Assembly: GCA_910589415.1 (NCBI GenBank)
Contig: OU342638.1
Span: 15,106,014-15,170,013, forward strand
Length of the DNA: 64,000 bases
Direction: 5' to 3'
Source of the DNA: Malachius bipustulatus
Taxonomy: Eukaryota; Arthropoda; Insecta; Coleoptera; Melyridae
The notes under the pieces are model-generated. The model saw nothing but the letters and a program-made list of their open reading frames with translations. It had not been told where the DNA came from and ran no database searches. A program made the translations under genes and the position numbers. This document shows positions 1-10,609 of the stretch, in pieces (position 1 is the stretch's first letter; the number at the start of each line of letters is the position of its first letter).

Positions 1-249
1 TGCTATGATGGAAAGCCATACCTGAATCATGGCTGCCGAAGGCATTATCCAAATAAGTTATTTCGTGCAATCAGAATAAGTTATAGCTGAGGTGGCAAAG
101 CTCATTATTGTTAAATTTCCATTACTAAATAATACACCTTTGTGAAGTATTGTTATTTAAAAAATCTTATTTACAAACATAATTGGTTGTTTACAAGTTT
201 GTTATTATCTTAAGATTCCTTGAAGAAGTTACCACGTTTTTTATTCTAA

Positions 250-910
250 ACCTGTCTTATTCTAATGATCATTATTATAGTTGATGTGTGTAGTTTTTCA
301 CGGCCAGCGTCCATTGAAATAAAAAAAATAGAAAAGGATGGAAAACTACCATTTCTTGATGTCCTCGTTAACAGAAATTTACCAAAAAGCAACATACACT
401 GCAATCGATATTTACACAAAAACTTCAACCAGCATCCAGGTCAAAAACGAGTAATAATAAAAACCCTGGGGAATCTTTTATCCTGAATTTGTCACACCCA
501 ACATCTGCAAGAAGAGCTCGCCCATAGATAATGGGCGACGAATAATCTGCAGACGAATGGGTACACCACTCAAGAAATCAGGAGGCATCAAAGCCATCAT
601 TAAACCTACACAAGTTCACAATATTCTTTGTTTAGCTAAAGACCCCATTGATCCTCTTTCTACCGCTGGAGTTCATGGAATACCTTGCTCCTGTGCTGCT
701 GTATACATTGAAACCAGCAAACGCAGCGTCAACACCCGCGTGACCGAACACAACAGAAACTGCCGCCTGGGCTGTCGCCGGCACACCATGCTTCAGGACG
801 ATCACGCAATATGCTTTAAAAAGACGAAAGTCCTGTCAACTACTTCACATCGTGAAGCAATTGAAATTTATAAGCATCCAAATAATTTCAACAGAAGGGA
901 GGAATGAAAC
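250..910 (+). pseudogene. Penelope-like element, C-terminal RT and GIY-YIG endonuclease remnant
   Basis: Two open stretches in different frames (265-486 and 557-907) together resemble the end of a Penelope-like retroelement polyprotein. The first carries the RT-end motif LPFLDVLVNRN followed by RYLHKNFNQHPGQKR. The second has HGIPCSC, then a degraded GIY-YIG core (AVYIETSKRSVNTRV, where families have an intact YIGET-type motif), then EHNRNCRLG and a terminal REAIEIYKHPNNFNRREE. These are hallmark strings of arthropod Penelope elements, whose reverse transcriptase and GIY-YIG nuclease insert the element into the genome. A frame break near 487-556 and the altered YIG make this copy inactive. 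No 5' part is visible; it runs off or is truncated to the left. Family assignment is firm from motifs; exact ends are not known. Confidence 0.85.
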
Positions 911-1699
911 TGTGAGGATTTGGTAACCGGATTACGTCTGACCTAAATGAGTCATCGTCTGACTCAGGAATACATTGCATCATCGGGGAGACCGGCCGTT
1001 GCTGAGTGGAGATAGTTATTGGAGGGGGTATGACGTCACCAGGCGTCACCCTACAAATAAGAGCTCTCTCGCAGCCGTCCAGTCAGTTGTCAGTGAGCCC
1101 GGAGAGTGGAAGTGTCCCTTGCGCATATCTAACCGCTGATGATGTCTACCTCATCGGCACTTTACTTATAAGGAATTTCTTAAGGCGTTTCCAAAAGTCC
1201 GCACGTGGGAAATTTTGATATCTGTCGTCAATTTTGTTAAAAAATGTATTAACATAATGTCCAGTTCCTGTAAAAGATATTGTTAGTCGATGGACGTTTG
1301 CAGCTAACTTATGTCTACTCCTGATCAAATAAAAAGTGATTTTCATTGCCAGGATAATATTGTGGATTATTCAAAACATAACGAAAGGACTGGCTGATGT
1401 AGAGTAAGGGAAGTGTCATTATAACCTTAAGACGTCGATGACTCTCATCGCTCTCTTCTGCAATGGAAAGAGGCGGTCCTGAATGTATTTATGAGCTCAT
1501 ACTAGAAGAGCATAACTTATATTCAATTGAAAAAGTGCATGATATATGCAATAAAAATGATTGCTAACGATACTGAGTGCACCAGGTTATTTCAATCAAA
1601 AATTGAGGAACACAATCTCTTGCACAAAACGAGACCATGAGGCTTAAACCCACAGGTCATCATGAATATGCAACCCGGAAAAAATTTACTTCTTTAGAA
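911..1699. other. No gene seen; possible Penelope 3' flank
   Basis: No supported coding region. The first 200 bases after the Penelope ORF contain a GC-richer segment (about 985-1190) that could be the element's 3' repeat, but I see no second copy in the window to confirm it. The rest is AT-rich non-coding DNA. Confidence 0.4.
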
Positions 1700-2460
1700 T
1701 ACTCAGCCAAGCTGGTCATCTCCAAGTTTTTTAACGAGAAAACTATGGAATTTGTCAACGTTTACCTGGAGTCTATTAGACATACGAGTAAACCATCCTT
1801 TCGAGCTCACTGCTGTATTGCTACATTCAATTGTCTGATCCAATTGGAGACCAGTAGACACGGCCATCTGCAAAAAACAAGAAGAAAACTCCGGGAGTAT
1901 CATAATCTATATAACTATCGGGAAGGTCGTTCATAAGTTTTGGGAACAAAAGTGGTCCAAGAACTGAACCTTGTGGCACCCCCATATTTATAGGCAAAAA
2001 CTCAGACAGCTGATTGTTGAGCCTCACTGTCTGAACTCTGCCGACCAAGAATGAAGAAATCAATTTAATACTATTTGGATGTAAATTATACATATACAGT
2101 TTACGAATAATTAAAATGGAATGGTTAACACAATCAAACGCCTTGCTCAGATCAAGCAGGCTAACCAAAAAGAGGTGATCATCCTTAAAACTGAGCCTAC
2201 CACATTCAAAATTGCCTCGAGTGTAGAACGGCCTGATTAGAACCCAAACTGACAATCGCTAAAAAGGCAATTCTTCTCGAAGAAACCTTCTAGTTGTTGT
2301 GGTACTATCTTCTCAAGTGTTTTAGACAATACTGGCTGTGGAGAAATTGGCATAAAAATATTGGGATCATCCTTTGAACCCTTCTTGTGTATGGGGTAGA
2401 CTACAGCGCGCTCCAGTTGAATTTGATTACTGGAGTCATTTACGATAGGTAGTTTCATTA
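1700..2460 (-). pseudogene. Decayed jockey-like LINE reverse transcriptase
   Basis: Read on the minus strand, 2458-2237 encodes RT fingers (VVYPIHKKGSKDDP, then a PISPQPVLSKTLEKIV block) and 2255-1827 encodes the palm: LLDLSKAFDCVNHSIL (motif A, with the catalytic aspartate region), GVPQGSVLGPLLF (motif B) and FADG where motif C normally reads FADD. A frameshift joins the two near 2240. A further fragment in another frame (about 1810-1703, NRLQVNVDKFHSFLV) matches the thumb start. The second motif C aspartate is lost and the frame is broken, so this is a dead copy. The motifs fit jockey/CR1-type APE LINEs; no endonuclease or RNase H is seen next to it. Confidence 0.85.
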
Positions 2461-3308
2461 AATCTGGAACAAAAAGAAAGAATCGTATACTTGCACTAGT
2501 TCTGCTTTTTCGAGTTATTTATCATAATCCTAATCCTGACTTCTCATCAATTATAAATTAAACATTGAGGCATATAAAAGCCATAATCGTCACATCACTC
2601 GGACAGTGAAGTATATGTAGTGAAGTGACTACTCCAGGCTTTCGCCAATGTACTTCACCCCAATTTTATTGTTCTTTATATCATACACAGACACACACAA
2701 ATTTTAAGTAGACTTTTAAAATAGTATAGCGTGCCCAATATAAGCGAAATCTTATCGGTACATTCCAATTGCGACTAGCCTGCTCAGCAATGACACTATT
2801 GTCTTTCACTAATGATGCGATGGAATTTGTTTTGAAGCATTTAATTTCGGATTGCTTCAAATGGTCATGTATAGAAGCCAACAGTGCGTTTGATTTACAT
2901 GGGTACCTGTAACTCACTAAAACTTCTTTAATAATAATTAGATGTGAATGCGACCGATAGCATTGTTCCTCATTATCACTTTCTAGTCGAAAAGAGCAAA
3001 CGCGGTTCGTCACACTAATTGGAATGGTTAACTGAACGAGTATTAAGTAAAAAAAAATTGTTGTTAATTAACCGATTTTCTATATCTACACTTTTGCTAT
3101 AGAGCAAGATAATGGTAATAACATTAACATTGGAGGAGGGGTCATTGGTAGAGGCAACTATTATAAGAAACACTTTGTATAATCTGGAGAATTAATGAGA
3201 AGATTGAAATCAGACAAAACGGTATGGTACCAAAGACATGAGTCAGACTAAAATACAAAAAAAAATTGTCTAAATGAATAAAACGTAATAACCGAATTGG
3301 CTGCCAGA
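2461..3308. other. No assigned gene; one unassigned 110-codon ORF
   Basis: A minus-strand open frame (3013-2681) has no domain or motif I recognise and could be chance. The surrounding sequence is AT-rich with no clear repeat structure. Confidence 0.3.
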
Positions 3309-4130
3309 TATACAGGTGAGAATTTTTAAGTGTTTACAATGCAATATCTCTAAAACGGTTTAATATATTTTCATTAAATTTTGAAGGATACTATTTTTGA
3401 AATTTTTTCCTTTACCCCCTTTCGAGGGGGGAGTGTAACTTTGAAATTTTACTGCTTTACGGCGAATTCTACAAATTCGGATTTTACGGCTGAAAATGCT
3501 TAGTAAATAGCTTCTCCCTCCCCCCTTCTTGGAGGTGGAGTGCGGGTGTAAATTTCAAATTTTAGTCACAAATCCTGATTTTTTTTGCAGATTCTGATTT
3601 TATAACTAAAAATTAAAAAATTCTCGATACATGAATATTTTTCGTTCAATTTAAGTAATAAGACAACGCGAAAAAAAACGTTGTCGATTACAGCGCCTTC
3701 TATCATAAATTGTGAAAAATGTTACCGACAAATCCTACGTATTTTTGATCGTAAAATCCGAATCTGCAATAAAAAAATTGGGTTCCGCTGTGAAATTTAC
3801 AATTTTCCCCCTCTCCACCTTAAGGAGTGAGGAGGGGAGAGCAGTTTCGTACATATTTTCAGCCAGAAAATCCGAACCTGCAATAAAAAAAGGGTTTCTA
3901 TTTTAAATCTTGAAGTATCATCTACCCCTCAGAAGGAGGTAAATCTGAGGTATCAATCTGAAAGTTACCCCTACCCTTCAGAGGGAGGTAAAAGAAAGAA
4001 GTCAATATTTTTGACTTCTTTCTCTTTCGTAAAATAATATGCCCTCCCCTGTACTTACTACCATACTACCCATTCAAAATTTCATGGAAATGTTATTTGA
4101 AAAATATGAAAAACCGTCACCCTGTGTATA
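3309..4130. mobile_element. Foldback/MITE-like element with TATACAGG-type ends
   Basis: The left edge reads TATACAGGTGA and the right edge TCACCCTGTGTATA, an imperfect terminal inverted repeat. Inside, a segment near 3410-3540 (pyrimidine-rich CTCCCTCCCCCC, gaattcta, ggattttacgg, aaaatgctt) recurs in inverted orientation near 3750-3900. The overall layout is a non-autonomous foldback of about 820 bp. No transposase is encoded. Boundaries are good to about 10 bases. Confidence 0.6.
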
Positions 4131-4375
4131 AAGTTAGAAAACTTGAAGTTAGAGGATAATGATGCCCAAAGATAAGAAAAATGCAACATAAAATCCAATG
4201 ACAAAAACATCAGTAATAGTCAAATAAATAAGCCGGAAAATCTGGAAAAGTGATGGAACAGCACCGATTTTTAAATTTTCTTTTGTAGGTATTCCTTAGA
4301 CATTTAAGAATATGAATCACCACTAACCCCTGCATTACTTCAAAAACTGAGAAAATTGGGATAATTTCCTCCCCC

Positions 4376-5112
4376 GTGAGGCACCTCCAAATAGTAACAG
4401 TGAAAAAAAAGATATGAAAATTGAAAATTTCACCCAGGAAATCGTTTCCCGGGGACTCTCGGAGTCGTTGATTACGAATCCGAGATCCAAAAGCAAGTGA
4501 AGGTGGTTCCAACCCCTCAAAACCTCAAAACCAAAACGAAATAGTAACAGTGATAAAAAAAATATAAAAAATTCAAGATTTCATCTCGGAAGTTGTCTCT
4601 CGGAAGTTCTCGGGATCGCTGATCACGAAAATGAGATCCAAAAGCTAGTGAAGGTGATTCCAACCCTCAAAACCTCCCCAAGAAGTAGTAGTGTTAATGG
4701 TATTAATAGAAACATTAATATGCCGCCTCGGAAATCGTCAGCTTGAATAAAATTTTCGAATTTTCGCAGCGACTCTGAAAATCCTCATTTTTTATATCAC
4801 TGCCACTTCTTGGGGTAATTTTCAAGGGGTTGTAACTTAGAACCACCTTCACTTGCTTTTGGACATCGGATGCATAATCAGCGACCCCGAAAACTCTCGA
4901 GAGATGATCTTCGAGGCGAAATTTTTTATTTTTTAATTTTTTCATCACTGTTATTATTATTTGAAGTGGTTTTGAGGGGTTGAAACCACAATTATTTGCT
5001 TTTTGGACCTCAAATTCACGATCAGCCTCCCCAAAACCTCCGAGAGACGACTTCTGAGGTGAAATTTTGATATTTACTGTTTTATCAGTTATCACTGATG
5101 TTACTATTTGAG
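4376..5112. repeat. Four diverged units of about 150-180 bp, two direct and two inverted
   Basis: A unit beginning with atagtaacagtgaaaa and ending near gtgaaggtggttccaacccc occurs at about 4376-4535 and 4540-4680. It then occurs twice in inverted orientation at about 4790-4975 and 4976-5112, where the same words appear as reverse complements (ggttgaaaccacaatt, atcactgttattat). The pattern suggests a foldback element whose arms were each duplicated. Confidence 0.7.
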
Positions 5113-5119
5113 GTGCTTT

Positions 5120-6660
5120 GGGAAGGAGGAAATTACCCTAATTTTCTGAATGTTCCTGAAAATCTAAGACGATGTTCAAATAATGTTCAAACGAGCCTTG
5201 TGGCTTTCCGTTGCACATTTTCGAGTAAGGTTTTGTCGCGAATGAGATCCGGAATCCAGACCAGCTCGGTGAATTGAAGAATTGGTCAGACATTTGTAGA
5301 TGAGATACGTGAAAAACACTTGCGAATCAGGAAAAAATTTTAGTTTGCACGTCTACAGATTGATACTATATGATAAGACCAATTTAAGTCACTGTTAATT
5401 ATCACTCCGAGGTCGCAATAGGTACTTACAGACTTTAAGGGACATACGTTGATGAAATATGACAGTGAGGGATTATTCTTGCCCATGTGTGGCACTACTC
5501 ACTTCTCGATGTTAAAGTGGAGGAACCATTCTGTGGACCACTCGAACACTGAGTTGAAATCTCGTTGGAGTGTTTGGTTGGTAACGAGATTCCCATATAA
5601 CTTGGCGTCAGAAAGTTTGCCTAATACGTTTAGGTGGAGATCACTGATGATGTAGACAGCGAAAAGTAGTGGTCTTCTATTGACCTCTTGACTGGTGTAT
5701 CCGATGAGTATTCCTCTCTAACCCGAACTCGGAAGTGTCTATCGGATAAAAATTCTGAATCCAAAGGTTTTATATCTTCTTCGGATGTCTAAATGGTCCA
5801 ATTTAATTAGTAACTACGTGTAGGAACTCGATCAAAAGCTTTGGAGAATTCTTGGTAGACTACATCAACAGGTTGTCGACTCTTTAGAGATTTGGATCAA
5901 TCATTAATATAATGAAGTAGGTTAGTGACCGTCGAGCGACCTTAGATAAAGCCGTGATGATGTTCAGCGGGAATCACGGTCTTTCGAAGAAGAGATTCGG
6001 ACATCGCCTCAGACATAATAGCCTCCACGACTTTTGCTGACAATAGGTACAAGACTAGTGGGACGATAATTATCACACTCAAGCTTGTTACCTTTGTTAA
6101 AGATGGGAGTAACTGAGGCATTTTCAGGCCAAAGGGAGACTGTCCCGACAGAAAGACACTTGCATAATTAGGAATAGAGGGTTTGCCAAAGACTCTGCAC
6201 AATATTTAAGGAAATAAGAGGTTAGCCCTTTTAATCCAGGATATGAATTATAAAGCAGTTTCTTAGGCGTCCTTTAACTACATCTGGTGGGAAGGGCGTG
6301 GAAATCGTCAGGGCAACCCGGGCGCCTTTATGTTCGCCAAAGACTCCACTTATGACGAATTAAGCGCACAACGGCATGGTTGATCCAGTGTTTTAAGTTA
6401 TTTTTAAACACTGAGCGTTCGGTTGTATTATTAATTGTCCTAATAGTCTCAGTAGAAATGTCGAGAAAAACATCCTATAATGAGGGATCCGCGCGGATTG
6501 CTTAAGTTGTCTTAAAGGTCATATTCCAGTCAACTTGAAGTAATAAGGTCGAGTTGACCCCAAGGAAGTCTGTAATCGAGAGCCTTTGAATTAGCCCTGG
6601 TATGATTGAGCGTTAGGTTAAACTGTGCATGAATAATTATCACCGCGTGATCGGACATGC
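5120..6660 (-). pseudogene. Decayed LINE: endonuclease tail, linker and reverse transcriptase
   Basis: On the minus strand from about 6660 leftward there is an endonuclease end containing the SDH-type motif (MSDHAVIIIHAQFNLTL), then a linker (NHAVVRLIRHKWSLW), then RT fingers (5942-6202: KVVEAIMSEAMSESLLRKT after an IFNKGNKLECDNYRP-like stretch in another frame), then palm and thumb (about 5700-5450: LLFAVYIISDLHLN, LYGNLVTNQTLQRDF). Several frameshifts and stops interrupt it. The order EN-linker-RT fits a jockey-type APE LINE. It is inactive. It is adjacent to, but different in sequence from, the LINE at 1700-2460. Confidence 0.75.
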
Positions 6661-7140
6661 CTGACGTGGATTCGCGACAATTCTGGGCGCTTCACTGGTG
6701 TTTTACTGGTGTTTACTAGTGTCTCACTGTCATTCAGCTAGAATTTCCACGAACCAGCAACCAGCTGACTATTAATTAGCAGAGAATGTAAATAAACATG
6801 AATCCAGAATAATTTGCAGTGTTATTCCTTTGTAGCAATATTTTATTCAGTAAATTTTCTCTTGAAAATTCAGCTTCTCTTGTGTAAAATACCTCTCTCT
6901 TGTATATAGGTCTCTAGTTGCTGAATCACAGCGCTGTGGTGAGACAACCTGGTCACAAAGCATTTTTGCAAAACGAAGACTTTTTCGATACTGATGATTA
7001 TGATCAAAATACCGGGTCTAGAACCCTCCTAGAATCTAAAACAAAACCACTGGACCGCTTTTCATATCGTCTTCATTAACAAGAAGTCGACTGCCAATAA
7101 AACGACCAAAAGACATTGATCGAATTACATATTACGTCAA
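6661..7140. other. No gene seen
   Basis: AT-rich sequence without supported ORFs or recognised repeats; it probably includes more decayed LINE sequence near 6661-6800, but I could not read a motif there. Confidence 0.4.
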
Positions 7141-7548
7141 TATACAGGGTATCACAGAGGCATGGTGCACCCCTATTTTTTTCTCTATTTTTTTAGATAT
7201 CGTTTTGAAAATCGTGTGCCTCATATACTCGATAGTACGCACTTTTTGACAAACAGTTGGATTCTTTCCTACTTCCGGTTTTACCGGAAATGACACAAAC
7301 GTTTTATTTTTAAATGGGACATCTTGTATATTATTATATTTTTGAATTAGGTATGTTACACATTCAGTGATACCACATAAGTGACATTTCAATTATTATT
7401 GTCAGACTTGAGTTTAATTTATTTTTCATTTCTCAATTATAGTGTGCCATGACTGTTTAGATTTACTTCAATTAGGCCATGTGTAACGCAGAAAAGAGGG
7501 AGAGAATTACTCACATGTAAATTCTCGCTGTCCTTATAAACGACCACT

Positions 7549-8830
7549 TCAGGATTTTCGGTAACTGGATGTCCAATTAATATTGGTGTTTTGACTATGT
7601 TTGGGTACCACAGTTGCCGAGGTGGGCACGCAAACCTTGTCGATGGTCAAATCAAACTCGACAGTTCCTTTCGCTGGAACCACTCCTCCTCCATAACCAT
7701 GAATCGTTACGTTCTGTGGTGCTTGCTTGCGTTTAAGTAACAACCTGTCAACCTCATCTTCTCGGATGATGTTACAGGTGCTGCCCAGATCTACGAAGGT
7801 TTTCGAAGCTTGGTTGTTAATTTTTACAGGCTTATAGTATTTGTGGTCGGTTGGAGAGCACTTGGAGTAAGATACGTCTAGTCATTTGGTGTACTGGTGT
7901 GTTTTTGGCCTCTTTGGGCAGGCTGAGGCAAAATGTCCGACTTCCTGACAGGTGAAACATCGGCCCTGCTGTAGGCCCTGCTGTCTACCTCTGTCTCCGT
8001 GATGGTTTCCGTTGCGCTGTCCCAACCTTCTAAAGTTAACTTTTGACCTGGTCTTCTCCGGTTCAAATTTACGCTTCCGACCTTGGAAGTTTTGGACTGC
8101 CATTGTTCTTGTTGGTCCGGCTACCTCAGCGTTCAGTGTTCGCAGGTAACCAAAAAGAGCTTCGGGGTCGCAACAATTTGCGGCCTTGGCACTTGCTCGA
8201 ATGTGGTTCTCAGAAATTCCCGCAATAATACACGAGACTGCGTCTCTCCCTTGTATTCGGCAGGCATTCAGAAGAGCTTGCTTCTCATAAAAATATTGTG
8301 CAAAAGACTCAGTTGACTTTTTCCTTCTCGACATCATCTGTTCCAAAAGTTCATGGAAGTCACGCTGGACTGGAAAGGAATAGCAAAGGTTCTCTTTCCA
8401 TTCCGACCAAGTATACTTGACTGTTTTCAATCCCTTGTACCAGACACTTGCTAACCCTCTAAGCTTGGAGAGAGCGTTGAAAATGGTGATATCTTCTGTC
8501 CAATGGAACATTTCACGGATTTCATCCACTTTATTGCACCGTCCTCCACATTTTGGTTCAAATCGTTGGGGTCGAAGTACGGAATCACGTCCGCCCCCAC
8601 AAACTTCGCCACCTTAGGACCTCCAGAACCAGAGCTCATATCGCGAAGAGCACGACTCAGAACATCGGCCAGTTTGCCAACAACTTCATCGGTCTGTCCT
8701 GCTTCAGCAGAACCAGTTTCGGCCAACGGTACCAACGCCGTGGGCGGATTTGACTTCAACTCCGTGGGCGGGTCTGACTTCCACCCACTATGTTTTCCAA
8801 GACTCGAGCTGGGATACATGGTAACAAAAA
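7549..8830 (-). pseudogene. Gypsy-type LTR retrotransposon gag and protease start
   Basis: Minus-strand frames 8819-8451 and 8529-7882 give a capsid-like gag (WYKGLKTVKYTWSEWK, ELLEQMMSRRKKSTESFAQY, a retrotransposon gag-type fold motif) ending in one CCHC zinc knuckle, CFTCQEVGHFASAC. The next frame (about 7862-7549) is an aspartic-protease-like segment with KTFVDLGSTCNII, where retropepsins usually read DTG or DSG, then IHGYGGGVVPAKGTVEFDL. A frame change separates the two gag frames. Reverse transcriptase is missing: the element stops near 7540. It was once an intracellular retrotransposon; no envelope is seen. No LTRs were identified. Confidence 0.85.
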
Positions 8831-8984
8831 TGAAAATAGAGAAACAGCAAACTTGTCTCAGAAGCCGTTAACACAGATAAACGTCACCAAACGTCACCAC
8901 TGCACCAGATACGAAACCAAGAATATCAATAAGTGTCACTAGCACACAAAATCACAAGAAACTGCAAGGGTACGAGATAAGAGA

Positions 8985-9445
8985 AGTATTCCCTTTACGG
9001 TAATGCGATACACTCTGCCATCTCTAAGGGCATAATTCTTGTACACCTCCCTGTCTTCAGCTGTTTCTGGTGGTCTGGAAAGTATTCCTTCGAAATCCAG
9101 TACAGGCCGGGGGATCGAATGCGTCATGTCGACGCTTTGAGCAGGAATCCTTCGACGTCGGAAAAACCTTCATTAGATTTGGTCATGCGGATTGAGCAGG
9201 CGGACTGGGTGCTGTCTGCACAGCTAACTGATGCCAAGATACAGCGTATTCGAGAAATACTTTCCAGACCACCAGAAACAGCTGAAGACAGGGAGGTGTA
9301 CAAGAATTATGCCCTTAGAGATGGCAGAGTGTATCGCATTACCGTAAAGAGAATACAATGGGTTGTCCCCAGGGGTCTGCGTTACATATGTGATGGTTCA
9401 AAAACCGAATTTTTGTTGAAAGTACTAGTACTAAATCAAGTGATT
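8985..9445 (+). pseudogene. Gypsy RNase H end/integrase start, with an inverted duplicate
   Basis: From 9119 the + strand encodes RHVDALSRNPS, the typical end of a Gypsy RNase H domain, followed by the integrase N-terminal region (EDREVYKNYALRDGRVYR, then VPRGLRYICDG). The integrase HHCC finger is not reached. About 90 bases of this segment (9258-9345) are repeated in inverted orientation at 8990-9085. The surrounding gag is on the opposite strand, so the element has been rearranged by inversion and the central pol region is gone. Confidence 0.75.
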
Positions 9446-9716
9446 TATGGACAAATTATGCACTCCAGAATGTTTTTTGAGAAGAATTCATTTTCTTCAA
9501 ATGGTACCATATTGGTACCGAGGTACCATCTTCTGTCCAAAATGTTCCTTATTAAGTGGAAGAAGTGGTGGTTTCTTATTAGGTGAAGTAGGAAAAACTC
9601 CAACTGTTTGAAAGTGCGTACTATCGAGTATTTTTGCGGCAAACCGGTCGTCAAAGCGATACCTAAAAAAATAAAGGAAACAATAGGGGTGTACCATGCC
9701 TCTGTGACACCTTGTA

Positions 9717-10255
9717 GATGGAGCATAGTAGGTCGTGAATGCGTTCTTTGCTTGAATAATACAGTCTAAGTACGTATAATTATTAAATCGATCGAAGTTT
9801 CGCTGAGCACTTTTGATGAAACATTATCCGTAGTTACTTTTATTCAATCCACGTACCTATGTTTGGGTGTGTTTTTGAATAAATTTGGAAAAAGCTAATT
9901 AGTAAAAATAAATATTCAAACTGCAATTATTAAATTAGTCAGCATTAAAATAAACTGGTTCGGCTAGATCTGTCCATAACAACAGTTCACTACGATAATA
10001 AAAGGAATTATTATTCTTTAGATCATTATTAGGCAATTTAATAGAGTACAATGAAAACGAGAATGCTAAAAAGCTGCTTTTTTTGGATACATTCTAAATA
10101 AATTATTGCGCAACATGTTAATAGGATACTCAATAATTTTAATCTAGGGAAATTCCAGTGATTTAAGCATGCATTATTAATAATCTTTGAGTGCTAATAA
10201 TATTTCTATTTTTTTTTTTTTTTTTTTGAGATCGACAGCTTTTTTCTACATTGAA
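9717..10255. other. No gene seen; AT-rich spacer with poly-T run
   Basis: No supported ORF. A run of T (about 10209-10227) lies just before a small hairpin repeat and could be an old retroposon tail on the minus strand. Confidence 0.4.
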
Positions 10256-10390
10256 GATGTCGTAAGCAGGCCAAAGCGAGACTGCGGGAGCGCACCGATC
10301 GCGGAGAGTAATGGTGCAGCGGAAAATTCATGAACACTAACTGACGCGTTTCGATTCATGAATATCCTGCTGCACAATTACGCATTCACA
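10256..10390. repeat. Hairpin repeat, copy 1
   Basis: A segment shared with 46165-46300: cgagactgcgggagcg, then an imperfect hairpin at 10314-10375 with arms GTGCAGC...ATTCATGAA and TTCATGAAT...GCTGCAC. A loop beginning CACTAAC and a following CACAATTACG are the same in both copies. Function unknown. Confidence 0.7.
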
Positions 10391-10609
10391 GACCGGGAAT
10401 ACTTTTAAGGTTTTTGAATAAAATCATTTTTCCAATGTAAAAATGCAGAAAAATTAATTTCGATCTTAAGAACATTTTTATGAAGGTAGTGATATCCCCC
10501 ACCAATAATAATTGAGAATGAATGGGAGCTGTAGAGTAAATCATTATTATTATCAGTGAGAGAGGATAAAAACTCAATTTCAAGTTATCAGTCAAGTCAA
10601 GGGTGGTGT

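Larger units (their letters stand above)
7141..9716. mobile_element. Composite: MITE-type inverted ends enclosing a Gypsy remnant
   Basis: The left end (7141-about 7280) begins TATACAGGGTATCACAGAGG. The right end (about 9590-9716) is its diverged reverse complement (cctctgtgacaccttgta, and matching cgtactatcgagta and ccaactgttt words further in). Between them lie a minus-strand Gypsy gag/protease and rearranged Gypsy RNase H/integrase pieces. The likeliest history is a foldback element into which a Gypsy element inserted and later decayed; two independent MITE copies in opposite orientation is an alternative. Confidence 0.6.

Noticed and set aside
1637..1936. 99-codon + strand ORF
   Set aside because: It is antisense to the decayed LINE reverse transcriptase on the minus strand.
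2681..3013. 110-codon minus ORF as a host gene
   Set aside because: No domain, no splice signal and no related sequence in the window; left as unassigned.
8503..8871. 122-codon + strand ORF
   Set aside because: It is antisense to the Gypsy gag frame, which has a zinc knuckle and is the better call.
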